Shown here: one piece after another, positions 1-9,245 of the stretch
Layout: each line of letters begins with the position of its first letter
How positions within the stretch are numbered: position 1 is the first letter of the stretch
DNA from: Mesonia aquimarina
GTDB lineage: Bacteria; Bacteroidota; Bacteroidia; Flavobacteriales; Flavobacteriaceae
Direction of reading: 5' to 3'
Assembly (NCBI RefSeq): GCF_003667275.1
Contig: NZ_RCNV01000002.1
Coordinates: forward strand, 310,001-374,000
Length of the DNA: 64,000 nt
Translations under genes and position numbers: made by a program
Notes under the pieces: model-generated
What the model was told of the DNA's origin: nothing
Database searches by the model: none
Seen by the model: only the letters and a program-made list of their open reading frames with translations

Positions 1-1008
1 TTAGCAATCGATGAAAGTATTCATAATAATAAACGTATTGTTACCTTTACACCCGTACTTCGTGAACGCTTAGGGCATCATATTCACGGGGAAATTTGGG
101 CCGATAAAATAAAGCAAACCTTAGCAGAAAAAGGCTTACTAAATCGTGAAATTCATATCATTAGTGCCAATATGCATAGTGTTATGAATACGCTTTATGC
201 GCCTATAGCTTTAAAGGAAGAATTAAAAAATAAATCGAGAGAAGAACTTTACGAAGCCTTAAGTAACAGCGCCAACGGTAAGTTGCGAATGAAAGTTCAG
301 AAAACGGCTTTAGAAAATGGAATGGTTTATATAGAAGACCAGAGTGGTGCCAATATAAATGTGCAACTTTTTGATACTTCAAAAATAAATCATCCGGAAA
401 AACGATTTCAAGCAGATATTGAAAATGCTCCTGTTTTAATTGTGATGGACTATGCTTTTGGTGAGCAAGCTTACGAAACCATGGATGAATTGCTAAAACC
501 TTACGCAACCATCGAAGAAAAAGTTCATCTACCGGTTAACTCAATCTCAATTATGGGTAAAGCGGGAATTTTGGAAGGTAAAAAAGGAGATATTATGATT
601 CCGAATGCACATCTATTTGAGGGAACAGCAGATAACTATCCGTTTAAAAATAAGCTTAAAAAGAAACATTTAGCCGGCCATGGAATTCAAGTATATGATG
701 GAGCTATGATAACCGTCTTAGGAACATCACTTCAAAATAAAGATATTTTACGCTTTTTTCATGATTCTACCTGGAATGTTATTGGCTTAGAAATGGAAGG
801 AGCACATTACCAAAAAGCAATACAAGCAGCTTCACGCTTACGTGGAAATATAAAAAACAAAGTAAAGGTACGATACGCATATTACGCTAGTGATAACCCT
901 TTAGAAACCGGAAGCACATTAGCTTCAGGTGGATTAGGAACTACAGGTGTAAAACCAACCTATTTAATTACAGAAAAGATTTTAGAACAAATTTTTGAAA
1001 ACGAATGA
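1..1008 (+). CDS. Nucleoside-phosphorylase-like protein, 5'-truncated by window edge
   Basis: The reading frame is open from base 1, so the N-terminus lies outside the window; the first internal ATG at 172 is not the real start. The visible 335 residues end in a segment with the motif GLEMEGAHY, which resembles the substrate-binding EMEG stretch of purine nucleoside phosphorylases. A glycine-rich stretch near TGSTLASGGLGTTG follows. No signal peptide or membrane segment is visible. The stop overlaps the next start by 4 bases (ATGA), so it is cotranscribed with the Wzz-like gene. The exact substrate cannot be read, and the family may be an uncharacterised Bacteroidota group with a phosphorylase-like fold. 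Confidence 0.6.
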   Translation, partial: LAIDESIHNNKRIVTFTPVLRERLGHHIHGEIWADKIKQTLAEKGLLNREIHIISANMHSVMNTLYAPIALKEELKNKSREELYEALSNSANGKLRMKVQKTALENGMVYIEDQSGANINVQLFDTSKINHPEKRFQADIENAPVLIVMDYAFGEQAYETMDELLKPYATIEEKVHLPVNSISIMGKAGILEGKKGDIMIPNAHLFEGTADNYPFKNKLKKKHLAGHGIQVYDGAMITVLGTSLQNKDILRFFHDSTWNVIGLEMEGAHYQKAIQAASRLRGNIKNKVKVRYAYYASDNPLETGSTLASGGLGTTGVKPTYLITEKILEQIFENE

Positions 1009-1973
1009 GCACAAAACAAACAACCAAAGAAGAAACAGATGTAATTGATCTGTACGAACTTACTAAAAAAGTTTTTTATAAAACACTACAACTTTTTTTT
1101 AGGTTTATTAATTTCTTGATTAGGAATATAGTTATAATAGCAATATTAATTGCTATAGGTGGCGGCTTAGGCTATTTTCTAGATAAAAATAAACCTGATA
1201 TTTACAAAACAGAGTTTATTGTTGCAACAGATTTTGATGCCGCTGAATATTTATATAAGTCGATTGAAGAATTAAAATTTGGGCTTAAGCACTATAACGA
1301 TTCTTTTATGAACGAATTGGAAATACCTAAAGAGAAAGCTGCTAAAATAAACTTAGACATAGAGCCCATTGTCGTATTAAATGAACTTAATAAAGAAGAA
1401 CAAGCTTATGCAGAGTTTTTAGACGAAAACATTGAAATTGAACAGAAAGAAAGATTGTATATCAATAGTGTAAAACGTCATAAGCTTACATTATACCATC
1501 CTGATGATATTGATTCTAAAGAGTACTTGACAAAAATAATTAAATATCTTAGGAAAAATGATTATTACCAAGACCTTTATTCATTATATGAAAAAGAAGC
1601 AAATCGCCAATATAAAAGCACAACAAATCTTTTAAGTCAAATTGACTCATTAGTTATAAACTACTCAAACAGTTTTAGACAAGAAAAGTATACCACTCCA
1701 GGGGTTACCTATTTTAACTCTGGAACGGTTATGGATCTAGGAATGGTTCTAGAAAACAGAACGCTTATTCAAGACGATGTTAACCGTCTTTTAGAAAATA
1801 CAATAACAAGTACAGAGTTTTTAAAAATTATTGATAAGGGCTCTCCAAGAAACTTAGAGCATTTTAATCCATTTTCTCGTAAAATGTATTTTTATCCAGT
1901 TCTATTAGTTCTTATTTTTATTTTAATTAAATTAATTAGAGTGATTTATAGAAAGGCTAAAGCACTATCATAA
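1005..1973 (+). CDS. Wzz-like polysaccharide chain-length / export membrane protein
   Basis: This 322-residue protein has a membrane segment at about residues 37-58, a long charged and helical middle, and a second membrane segment at about 295-315 followed by a short basic tail. That layout matches Wzz-type polysaccharide co-polymerases, which set chain length in Wzx/Wzy pathways from the inner membrane. There is no cytoplasmic kinase domain, so it is not a full Wzc tyrosine autokinase. It starts inside the stop of the preceding gene and opens the polysaccharide locus. The assignment rests on topology and context rather than a strong motif. Confidence 0.6.
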   Translation: MSTKQTTKEETDVIDLYELTKKVFYKTLQLFFRFINFLIRNIVIIAILIAIGGGLGYFLDKNKPDIYKTEFIVATDFDAAEYLYKSIEELKFGLKHYNDSFMNELEIPKEKAAKINLDIEPIVVLNELNKEEQAYAEFLDENIEIEQKERLYINSVKRHKLTLYHPDDIDSKEYLTKIIKYLRKNDYYQDLYSLYEKEANRQYKSTTNLLSQIDSLVINYSNSFRQEKYTTPGVTYFNSGTVMDLGMVLENRTLIQDDVNRLLENTITSTEFLKIIDKGSPRNLEHFNPFSRKMYFYPVLLVLIFILIKLIRVIYRKAKALS

Positions 1974-2251
1974 AAGCTTTAATTTTTACAAAAAAATGCC
2001 TTAAAAATCACCAAAAAATTTTAATTAAGCATATATGAGAGGTAGCGTTTGTAAACACTTATAGTTTAACTACTATGAAGACGCTAAATAACTTCATAAC
2101 AGGATGTTAAATACTTCTAAAATTTAAATTAATTTGTGAGTAGAAACCTCAGACTAGCAAAAAAGTTTACTAGAATTGTATAAACTTAACAAACTCATTT
2201 TATCCAATACTAGATCTTTGTACTAGTAGTGATATTTAAAAGAAAATTATT
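1974..2251. other. Intergenic region with one stem-loop
   Basis: This 278-base AT-rich gap has no convincing small ORF. It holds a nested stem-loop at 2043-2086 (listed separately). A weak promoter-like GATCTTTG lies at 2213-2220, one base off the Bacteroidota -7 box at its first position, with no clear -33 element. Confidence 0.4.
2043..2086 (+). other. Nested stem-loop between Wzz-like gene and cysQ
   Basis: The outer arms TAGCGT (2043-2048) and ACGCTA (2081-2086) pair perfectly. The inner arms ATAGT (2061-2065) and ACTAT (2072-2076) also pair, extended by CTT/AAG across a one-base bulge. No T-run follows, so it is not a classical terminator. It could be a leader structure or an operator. 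Confidence 0.35.
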
Positions 2252-3010
2252 ATGGATTTAAACCAGTTCCTACCTTTAATTATTGATGCCAGCCGTGATG
2301 CCGGAATCAAAATCATGGAAGTCTACAATTCTGAAAGTTTTGATGTAGAACAAAAGCAAGATGACTCCCCTTTAACTCGCGCCGATAAATTAGCAAATCA
2401 AGCAATTACTAAGCGTTTACAAGAAACAGACTTCCCTATTCTTTCTGAGGAAGGAGCAAAAATCCCTTATGAAGAACGAAAAGATTGGGAATATTTTTGG
2501 ATGGTAGACCCCTTAGATGGAACTAAAGAATTTATTAAGCAAAATGGTGAGTTTACCGTGAATATTGCATTAATTCATAAAAATGAACCGATTTTAGGTG
2601 TCGTTTATGCACCGGCTTTAGATAAAATTTATTTCGGAGGAAAAGGACTTGGAGCCTATCGTTCAGAAAATATGGATCCACAAGACCAACTGAAGTTAAT
2701 TAAGCACGAAAAAGGGCCAACAAGAATAGTAGCTTCACGCTCGCATTTAAATAAAGATACAGAAGATTATATTAATCAATTTAAAGAGGCAGAAACGGTT
2801 TCTATGGGAAGCTCTTTAAAGTTTATGCTACTTGCCGATAGCGAAGCAGATATTTATCCACGTTTTGCGCCTACAATGGAATGGGATACTGCTGCTGCTC
2901 ATGCCGTTCTAAAAGGTTTAGATCTTGAAGTAATGAGTATGGAAGATGATAAACCTTTACGTTACAATAAAGAAAATCTTTTAAATCCGTATTTTTTAGT
3001 AAAACGATAA
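2252..3010 (+). CDS. cysQ: 3'(2'),5'-bisphosphate nucleotidase CysQ
   Basis: CysQ hydrolyses 3'-phosphoadenosine 5'-phosphate (PAP) to AMP and belongs to the inositol monophosphatase superfamily. The Mg-binding residues are visible: SEEG at about 65-68, the motif DPLDGTKEF at 86-94, and EWDTAAAHAV near 211-220. The 252-residue length fits CysQ. PAP is the by-product of sulfation with PAPS, so its place at the head of a polysaccharide locus could suggest sulfated products, but no sulfotransferase is visible here. The ATG at 2252 is the natural start. Confidence 0.9.
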   Translation: MDLNQFLPLIIDASRDAGIKIMEVYNSESFDVEQKQDDSPLTRADKLANQAITKRLQETDFPILSEEGAKIPYEERKDWEYFWMVDPLDGTKEFIKQNGEFTVNIALIHKNEPILGVVYAPALDKIYFGGKGLGAYRSENMDPQDQLKLIKHEKGPTRIVASRSHLNKDTEDYINQFKEAETVSMGSSLKFMLLADSEADIYPRFAPTMEWDTAAAHAVLKGLDLEVMSMEDDKPLRYNKENLLNPYFLVKR

Positions 3011-3032
3011 TTTAATTATTTTTTTGCGTGCT

Positions 3033-4493
3033 ATGTTGAACAAAATAAAATCATTTGCTTTTTCTTCAAAGGACGCAAAAGAGGTTACTATAAATTCATT
3101 TTGGTCTGTTATTGGAACAGTCATTTCTAAAGGATTGGCCTTTTTGGGATGGGTGGTTGTTGCTAATTTTTTGGGTAAAGAACTAAATGGTGAAATTGGT
3201 ATAGTGCGTTCAACCATTAACCTATTTCTTATTTTCGTTGGATCTGGATTAGGGCTCACAGCAACACGTTATATATCCAAATATAAAAATGAAACGAGAA
3301 CCAAAACAGCTAATATTGTAAGCTTAACACTTTTAACAACACTTATATTTGGACTATTTATTAGCTTACTGTTCTATTTTTTTTCATCTAGTCTTGCAAA
3401 AACTTTAAATGCTGTAGGTCTTACTGAAACTTTAAAACTCGGAGCATTTTTATTATTCTTTGGAGGTTTAAACGGTTCTTTAAAAGGATGTTTAGAAGGT
3501 TTTCAGTTATTTAAAGCAGCAGCAATCATTAATATTATATTTAGTGTGGCTTTATTTTTCGGCTTGTATTTTGGAGCAAAATTTAATAGCGTAGAAAGTA
3601 CATTTACAGGTTTTTTATTAGCTACAATTCTACACTTTATTCTTCAAAGTATTTTACTTTGGTTTGAGTTAAAAAGAAGAGCCATTAAACTTACAGTTCG
3701 TTTAAAAGAGGAAATACCAGTTCTTTCAAAATTTACAATTCCTGCAATTTTAAGTGGAGCAATGGTAGTGCCTTTTAAATGGTTAGCTGAAGCTTTGCTG
3801 GTAAATCAGCCCGAAGGATATATAGAAATGGGTTTATTTGCAGCTATTATCTTATTTCAGACTTTACTATATATGATTGCAAATACTCTAAACGCTCCTT
3901 TAATTACATTGATGGCTAAGAAAGGAGAAAATTTAAAAATTGATAAAATTAGTTTAATATTACCTTGGGCAATAGGTGTTTTTGGAGCTCTACCATTTAT
4001 CTGTTTTCCAGAACTATTTGGGTTAATTTTTGGTGACGAATATTTGAAGGATGCTAATTTTTTTAGTACCTATTTAATAGTTCTGCTGTTTACAATCGTA
4101 ATGCTTTACAAGCAAGGTATTGCTAGGATTATGGTTCTTAACGATCTAATGTGGTTTAGTTTTTTAAGTAACTTGATTTGGGGTTTAAGTCTTACAGGAA
4201 GTTTCTTTCTTTTAAAAGATAGTGGAGCTGTTGGTCTTGCTTGGGCATACTTAATAGCCTACACTATCAATGTAATTATTGTGATACCATTATACTTAAA
4301 GCGAAAAATTATACCAAGATTTTTGGTATTTTCTCCTTATGCTATTAGTTTATGGATAGGCGTTTTAGGTTTAGCTTTTATTTGTTTTTATTTTGAAATG
4401 AATTTATTCATAAAAGCGGCTGTAGCCTTAATAAGTAGTTTTATTTTTGTATTCTTATTTTACAAACTTTTCAACTTCTCTAAAAATGCTTAA
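3033..4493 (+). CDS. Wzx-type polysaccharide flippase
   Basis: About 486 residues with some 12-14 predicted membrane spans, typical of the MATE-like polysaccharide transporter superfamily (Wzx). It would flip undecaprenyl-linked repeat units across the inner membrane. I chose the ATG at 3033; an in-frame TTG at 3024 would add three residues. It sits 22 bases after cysQ and its 3' end overlaps the pyruvyl transferase start by 8 bases. It is one of two flippase-like proteins in the window; the other is at 42315. Confidence 0.85.
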   Translation: MLNKIKSFAFSSKDAKEVTINSFWSVIGTVISKGLAFLGWVVVANFLGKELNGEIGIVRSTINLFLIFVGSGLGLTATRYISKYKNETRTKTANIVSLTLLTTLIFGLFISLLFYFFSSSLAKTLNAVGLTETLKLGAFLLFFGGLNGSLKGCLEGFQLFKAAAIINIIFSVALFFGLYFGAKFNSVESTFTGFLLATILHFILQSILLWFELKRRAIKLTVRLKEEIPVLSKFTIPAILSGAMVVPFKWLAEALLVNQPEGYIEMGLFAAIILFQTLLYMIANTLNAPLITLMAKKGENLKIDKISLILPWAIGVFGALPFICFPELFGLIFGDEYLKDANFFSTYLIVLLFTIVMLYKQGIARIMVLNDLMWFSFLSNLIWGLSLTGSFFLLKDSGAVGLAWAYLIAYTINVIIVIPLYLKRKIIPRFLVFSPYAISLWIGVLGLAFICFYFEMNLFIKAAVALISSFIFVFLFYKLFNFSKNA

Positions 4494-5598
4494 AAAAGGA
4501 AGTATAGATATATTGGTAAAAGGAGCTTATGGTGCAAAAAATTTTGGGGATGATGCCCTTCAATTTTTTTTAACTGAATGGTTTAAAAAGAACCATTATA
4601 AAGTTGCTTTTATAACAAAAAAATCAAAATATTTAAAAAAAATGTTTCCTAATACTCGTCTTATTTCTCAAGACCAGGCATTTAATGTTGATGCTAAAAC
4701 ACTTATTTTAGGTGGAGGAACACAGTTTTTTGCTTTCAATAAAATTAGTTTTAAAGAAAAATTAGCTTTTTATATAAAGCACCTTTCCTTTAAAAAATTG
4801 CTTTTTACTTTTCAGAAAAGAGTTTTAAAACAAAAAATGCGAGCTAATAAAAGCATTGGTCTGGGTTTAGGCTTGGGACCATTTCAAGAAAACACACCAC
4901 AACTTACAGCAGCAAGCAATAGTATAGCAGCGTTAGATGAAGTATTCACAAGAGATCGTTTAAGTTTTGAGTTTGCTAAATCTTTAAATAGTAAAGCATT
5001 AAAATTTACCGATATTTGTTTTCTTCCAGGAATTATAGACTTTTCTAAATTTAAACAGCCCAAAACAAAGATAAAAAAAGTAGGGATAATTGTTAGAGAT
5101 TGGAACTTGTCCTCTGAAGGTAAACAATATTACAAAAAACTTCAGCAAGAAGTAGAGCGTTTAAAAAGCCTAGGTTACTTACCTACTTATATTTTATTTA
5201 AACCTGAATCTTATTGGCAAGAATATTTAGAAAATCAACAGGAAAAATACATTGTTTGGAATCCTGAAAAGATGAAAATAGTAGATTTTCTTAAAGAATT
5301 AATGGAATTTGATTTAATGATAAGCGCTCGTTTTCACGGAATTATTTTTGCTTCACTTTTAGGTATTCCAAGCATTAGTATAGGTATAGAGCAAAAATTA
5401 AAAGTTGTAGGTGAATTTTTTCCTAATTCTTTACAAGTTTGGCCCTATCCTTTTTCAGAAGATCTTATAGAAAAAGTAAATGACGTACAAAAGAACTATG
5501 CTCAAGTGCAGAAATCCCTTCAGCAAGAAACAAACAACAATCAAATTTTAGCTCAAAATATGTTTAACGAGCTAAAAAAAGTAATACAAAATAATTAA
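4486..5598 (+). CDS. Polysaccharide pyruvyl transferase family protein
   Basis: This 370-residue protein shows the family hallmarks: an N-terminal GAYGAKNFGDDA glycine-rich motif and a C-terminal SARFHGIIFASLLGIP segment with the conserved R-x-H-G. Members transfer pyruvate from phosphoenolpyruvate onto a sugar as a ketal, giving the polysaccharide negative charge. The ATG at 4486 overlaps the flippase stop by 8 bases and starts right at the conserved region. An upstream ATG at 4447 would add 13 residues inside the flippase gene and is less likely. Confidence 0.85.
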   Translation: MLKKGSIDILVKGAYGAKNFGDDALQFFLTEWFKKNHYKVAFITKKSKYLKKMFPNTRLISQDQAFNVDAKTLILGGGTQFFAFNKISFKEKLAFYIKHLSFKKLLFTFQKRVLKQKMRANKSIGLGLGLGPFQENTPQLTAASNSIAALDEVFTRDRLSFEFAKSLNSKALKFTDICFLPGIIDFSKFKQPKTKIKKVGIIVRDWNLSSEGKQYYKKLQQEVERLKSLGYLPTYILFKPESYWQEYLENQQEKYIVWNPEKMKIVDFLKELMEFDLMISARFHGIIFASLLGIPSISIGIEQKLKVVGEFFPNSLQVWPYPFSEDLIEKVNDVQKNYAQVQKSLQQETNNNQILAQNMFNELKKVIQNN

Positions 5599-5605
5599 TA
5601 AGCTT

Positions 5606-6595
5606 TTGAAACTTCTATTTTATATCACGCAATTTGATCAAGTAAAGGATGCTACACAGTTCTATTTAGAAACTATTTGTGAAGCGCTTACAGGTTCTGC
5701 TAAAATGCAAATGACTGATAAAATAAGTGATTTAAAAGATGCAGACTACGTAATGACTTTTACGGTAACCGATTTTTTTAGGCTAAAGTTAAAGAACCCA
5801 AAAATAAAGATAATTCATTGGTTTCAAGGAATTATCCCTGAAGAGGCGCGCTTAAAAACCAAAAATAGAAAGCAATACTTTGCATTTAGTATGTTAGAAC
5901 GTTTTACGTTAAAGTTTGCTATTTTTAACTTTTTTGTTTCTGATGCGATGAAGAATCATTACAGAAAAAAATACGCATATAAAAAGAAAAACTATTTTAT
6001 AATGCCCTGCTTCAATGGTAAACTTCAGCATAAAAGAGCTTTTTTCGAAAAAGATTATACAAACCCAGATTTTGTTTATATAGGCTCTATGGCTACTTGG
6101 CAATGTGTAGATACTGTTTTGAGTGTGTTTAAATCGGTAAAGGATAAAATTCCGAAAGCACGTTTAACACTATTAACAGGACAGCAAGAAAAAGCAGAAA
6201 AAAAATGTGCAAAGTATAATGTAGAAGCAAGTATAGGCTACGTGCCCTTAGAGAATATAGATCAGGAATTATTGAATTATAAATATGGTTTTCTATTGCG
6301 TGATGATATAAATGTAAACCGTGTGGCCACTCCCACAAAAATGAGTACTTACATGGCTAGTGGAGTTGTTCCTGTTTACACGGATGTTATTGAAGCTTTT
6401 TCGGTTTTTAATTCATTAAACTATCAAGTTAAAATTAACAATAGTACCGTTACAGATATAGCTGAAAAGATTATCAATTTTGAAAAACAAGCGATTGATA
6501 ATGAAATTTTATATGAAGAATATAAACAAGTTTTTGAGAATTATTATAGCAAAAAAAAATATATCAAAAATATAAAGGAAATTTTTAAAGCTTAA
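5606..6595 (+). CDS. Glycosyltransferase, GT4-like
   Basis: A 329-residue protein starting at TTG, 7 bases after the pyruvyl transferase. The second half is GT-B-like: FVYIGSMATWQ begins the C-terminal Rossmann domain, and KMSTYMASGVVPVYTD matches the nucleotide-sugar-binding region where GT4 enzymes keep an E-x7-E-like element, here weakly conserved. It probably adds one sugar of the repeat unit at the cytoplasmic face of the membrane. Donor and acceptor cannot be deduced. Its stop shares a base with the next start (TAATG). Confidence 0.75.
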   Translation: MKLLFYITQFDQVKDATQFYLETICEALTGSAKMQMTDKISDLKDADYVMTFTVTDFFRLKLKNPKIKIIHWFQGIIPEEARLKTKNRKQYFAFSMLERFTLKFAIFNFFVSDAMKNHYRKKYAYKKKNYFIMPCFNGKLQHKRAFFEKDYTNPDFVYIGSMATWQCVDTVLSVFKSVKDKIPKARLTLLTGQQEKAEKKCAKYNVEASIGYVPLENIDQELLNYKYGFLLRDDINVNRVATPTKMSTYMASGVVPVYTDVIEAFSVFNSLNYQVKINNSTVTDIAEKIINFEKQAIDNEILYEEYKQVFENYYSKKKYIKNIKEIFKA

Positions 6596-7809
6596 TGAAT
6601 TCAATATTATCAATAAAAAGAGATACTTTGGATAAAGCATTTTTGCTTTTTCCTGTTATTTTGATTTTCATTTCTGAGATTTTACACTTTATATTTCCTT
6701 CTATAGGAGTTGCAGTAAAGTTTTTGGGTCTAATTTCTATGGTTGGTATTAGTATTCTAAAAGGAAAATTTAATACTAATTCCCTAATAATTTTTGCCTT
6801 TTTAATTCCGGTTTTAATTTATCATTACTTTGTTTCGTTTAGCTATAAAGCAGCCACAGAAGAGTTAGTTCGCTACTGTTTCCCGATAGTTATTTTGTTT
6901 TATAGTTATACCTTAAAGGACCAGTTTAAATTGATTTTTAATTTTTTTCTTGTTTTCTTCTTTATAAATCTATTCGCACAAATAGTTAATTATATTTTAT
7001 GGCAAAAAGGCGTAGTTTTATGGTTTTTTGATACACATGAAAACGGATCATATACTATTCCTTCTGTATATGGTTTTATGCGGGCTACAGGAGTTTTAGG
7101 ATTCTTCAGTCTTTTTGGTTTTTTCTATTTATTAATGTTTTTTATTATAGAAACCTATTATAAAGGAAGGTTTAAGGTTGTTTTATTGTTACTTTCTTTA
7201 TCAGGGCTTTTTGCAAGTATATCTTATAAAGGAATTGTAACTTTTTTAGTATTGATTTTTGTGTTTTCTAAAAAGAAACTACAAATAATTAGTGGGTTTA
7301 TTTTTTTAGCTGCAATTCTCGTCTTCTCATTTCCTGATAAGGCTTTAGAGTTTTATGAAGGAGCTTTATTAAGAACTGAATTATACATTTCTGAAGGGAA
7401 TTCTGCCAGAGCAGAATCGTATAGAGTTATGGCAAACCATACGGGTTTATTAGGAGAGGGTTTAGGTAGTTTTGGCGGTCCGGCTTCTGTAGACTACGGA
7501 TCTCCATTTTATAGAGAAGTAAATTTTAATTGGTTTGGATTAAAATTAGGAACTACAGACACTTATTTTCCACATCTATTTATTGAAGTTGGTTTAATAG
7601 GAGCTTTGTTATATATACTTTTCTTAATGTCACCACTTTTAAAGAAGAGAATTTCTGTTCGTGCATTACGGATTTTAGGCATTATTTATTTTGCCTTATT
7701 TTTTGATGCTGCTTTTTCATATTCCTTAAATAATACGGGTTATTTAATGGTTGCCTTAATTTGGGTTTTTCCAGTAATTTATTATTCTCAACAAAATGAA
7801 AAAGCCTAA
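6595..7809 (+). CDS. Wzy-like polysaccharide polymerase, multi-spanning membrane protein
   Basis: This 404-residue protein is almost wholly hydrophobic with about 10-11 membrane spans. A large extracytoplasmic loop runs from about residue 255 to 320 and contains GEGLGSFGGPAS and NWFGLKLGTTDTYFPH. The layout fits Wzy O-unit polymerases, which join lipid-linked repeat units at the periplasmic face. Wzy proteins share little sequence, so this rests on topology and on its place between two glycosyltransferase genes. Confidence 0.7.
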   Translation: MNSILSIKRDTLDKAFLLFPVILIFISEILHFIFPSIGVAVKFLGLISMVGISILKGKFNTNSLIIFAFLIPVLIYHYFVSFSYKAATEELVRYCFPIVILFYSYTLKDQFKLIFNFFLVFFFINLFAQIVNYILWQKGVVLWFFDTHENGSYTIPSVYGFMRATGVLGFFSLFGFFYLLMFFIIETYYKGRFKVVLLLLSLSGLFASISYKGIVTFLVLIFVFSKKKLQIISGFIFLAAILVFSFPDKALEFYEGALLRTELYISEGNSARAESYRVMANHTGLLGEGLGSFGGPASVDYGSPFYREVNFNWFGLKLGTTDTYFPHLFIEVGLIGALLYILFLMSPLLKKRISVRALRILGIIYFALFFDAAFSYSLNNTGYLMVALIWVFPVIYYSQQNEKA

Positions 7810-8830
7810 AAAAATTTTAATGGTTGGTAATTTACCGACTGAAGACTCACGTTCTATTGGAGGAGCAACGGTTTTAACGCAACGTATTTTTGAGTTTATA
7901 AAAACCAAAGCAACAATAGATCTTTATTTTTTAACAATCAGGAAGCATTGGAAACCTAAAGCCCAAATTATAGACTACTTATGGTTTCCATTTCGGTTTC
8001 TGTGGTATCAAAAAAGTTATAATCATATAAGTTTTCATGCCTCAACAGATTTTCACCTTACCGTTGGACCTATCGCAACAGGATTTTGCAGGTTATTTAG
8101 AAAAAAATATAGCTATCATTTTTTTGGTGGAAATTTTCATAAAAAATTTCAGCAGTTACCTAAGTTTTATCAAAAATGGATAAGAGCTACTATTTTAAAA
8201 GCGGATACCGTTTTTATGGAAACCTTAGAAATGATTCGTTATTTTGAAGCTGATGATATCAACTTAGAATGGTTGCCTAATTCTAGAAAAACACCGCCGG
8301 TTAATACACCTCCTAAAAAGTTTGAAAAGCGTTTTGTTTTTATTTCTAGAGTTACACCAACCAAAGGTATAGATACAATTATTGAAGCAGTAAAAAACTT
8401 ACCACGAGACTATATAATTGATATTTACGGACCTTTAGATGAGCGTTTTTATAAGAAAGAGCATTTTGATAAGTTTAAAATAAATTATTACGGAAGTATT
8501 TCTGCAGATGAGGTTATTCCAACACTTTTAAGATATGATGTTTTACTTTTACCTACATTTCATCCAGGAGAAGGGTACCCGGGCATTGTTATTGAAGCTT
8601 TATCGGTTGGTTTACCGGTAATAAGTACAAAATGGAATGCTATAGAAGAATTAATTACAGATGAGATAAGCGGAAAAATAATTCCTATAAAATCCAGCCA
8701 AGCCTTAACCAAAGCTATACAAAGCTTTACACCAGAAAATTATCCCCTTTTTAGTAAAAATGCCTTAGATAGTTTTGCTAACTTTAATTCAGATTTGGTT
8801 TTTAAAAGAGTTGTTGAGAGTTATGATTAA
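7796..8830 (+). CDS. Glycosyltransferase family 4
   Basis: A 344-residue GT-B enzyme. The C-terminal domain opens with FVFISRVTPTKGIDTIIEA, and the donor-binding motif EGYPGIVIEALSVGLPVIS carries the two Glu of the E-x7-E signature. N-terminal residues such as GGATVLTQRIFEF form the usual glycine-rich acceptor loop. It overlaps the polymerase gene by 14 bases and the next gene by 8, so it is translationally coupled. It likely adds a hexose or pentose with retention of configuration. Confidence 0.88.
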   Translation: MKKPKKILMVGNLPTEDSRSIGGATVLTQRIFEFIKTKATIDLYFLTIRKHWKPKAQIIDYLWFPFRFLWYQKSYNHISFHASTDFHLTVGPIATGFCRLFRKKYSYHFFGGNFHKKFQQLPKFYQKWIRATILKADTVFMETLEMIRYFEADDINLEWLPNSRKTPPVNTPPKKFEKRFVFISRVTPTKGIDTIIEAVKNLPRDYIIDIYGPLDERFYKKEHFDKFKINYYGSISADEVIPTLLRYDVLLLPTFHPGEGYPGIVIEALSVGLPVISTKWNAIEELITDEISGKIIPIKSSQALTKAIQSFTPENYPLFSKNALDSFANFNSDLVFKRVVESYD

Positions 8831-9245
8831 TGCCTATTCTTTTTATCAAGTAGCACATAAGCTGTATCAAAAGAAAATTCCTATTCTTCCGAAGCTTATA
8901 AAATTACTTTGTTTTTTAATTTATAATTCGAGTATTCCGTACGAATGTGTGCTAGGAAAAGGAACGCGTTTTGCTTATAGCGGAATTGGAGTTGTACTTC
9001 ATAAAAGAACCGTAATGGGAAAAAACTGTATGATTGGTGCGCAAGTAACCGTTGGCGGAAAATCAGGCCATTATGAAGTTCCTACAATAGGAGATAATGT
9101 TTACTTGGCAACAGGTTCAAAAATTTTAGGACCTATAAAAATAGGCAATAATGTAACCGTTGGTGCTAACGCAGTAGTAATTAATGACATTCCCGATAAT
9201 TGTGTGGTTGCAGGAGTCCCGGCAAAAATCATTAAAAAAGGATGA
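8823..9245 (+). CDS. Hexapeptide-repeat O-acetyltransferase, serine-acetyltransferase-like
   Basis: A 140-residue left-handed beta-helix protein. Hexapeptide repeats run from about residue 50 (FAYSGIGVVLHKRTVMGKNC) to the terminal VAGVPAKIIKKG, as in CysE-like and capsule acetyltransferases. The short length and lack of the CysE N-terminal helical domain point to polysaccharide O-acetylation rather than cysteine synthesis. The ATG at 8823 overlaps the GT4 stop by 8 bases. An earlier ATG at 8775 would add 16 residues read through the GT4 gene and is unlikely. Confidence 0.85.
   Translation: MINAYSFYQVAHKLYQKKIPILPKLIKLLCFLIYNSSIPYECVLGKGTRFAYSGIGVVLHKRTVMGKNCMIGAQVTVGGKSGHYEVPTIGDNVYLATGSKILGPIKIGNNVTVGANAVVINDIPDNCVVAGVPAKIIKKG

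Noticed and set aside
8775-8822. Longer start for the hexapeptide acetyltransferase
   Set aside because: It would lie wholly within the GT4 gene in another frame, and the family begins after it. The ATG at 8823 gives a normal 8-base overlap.
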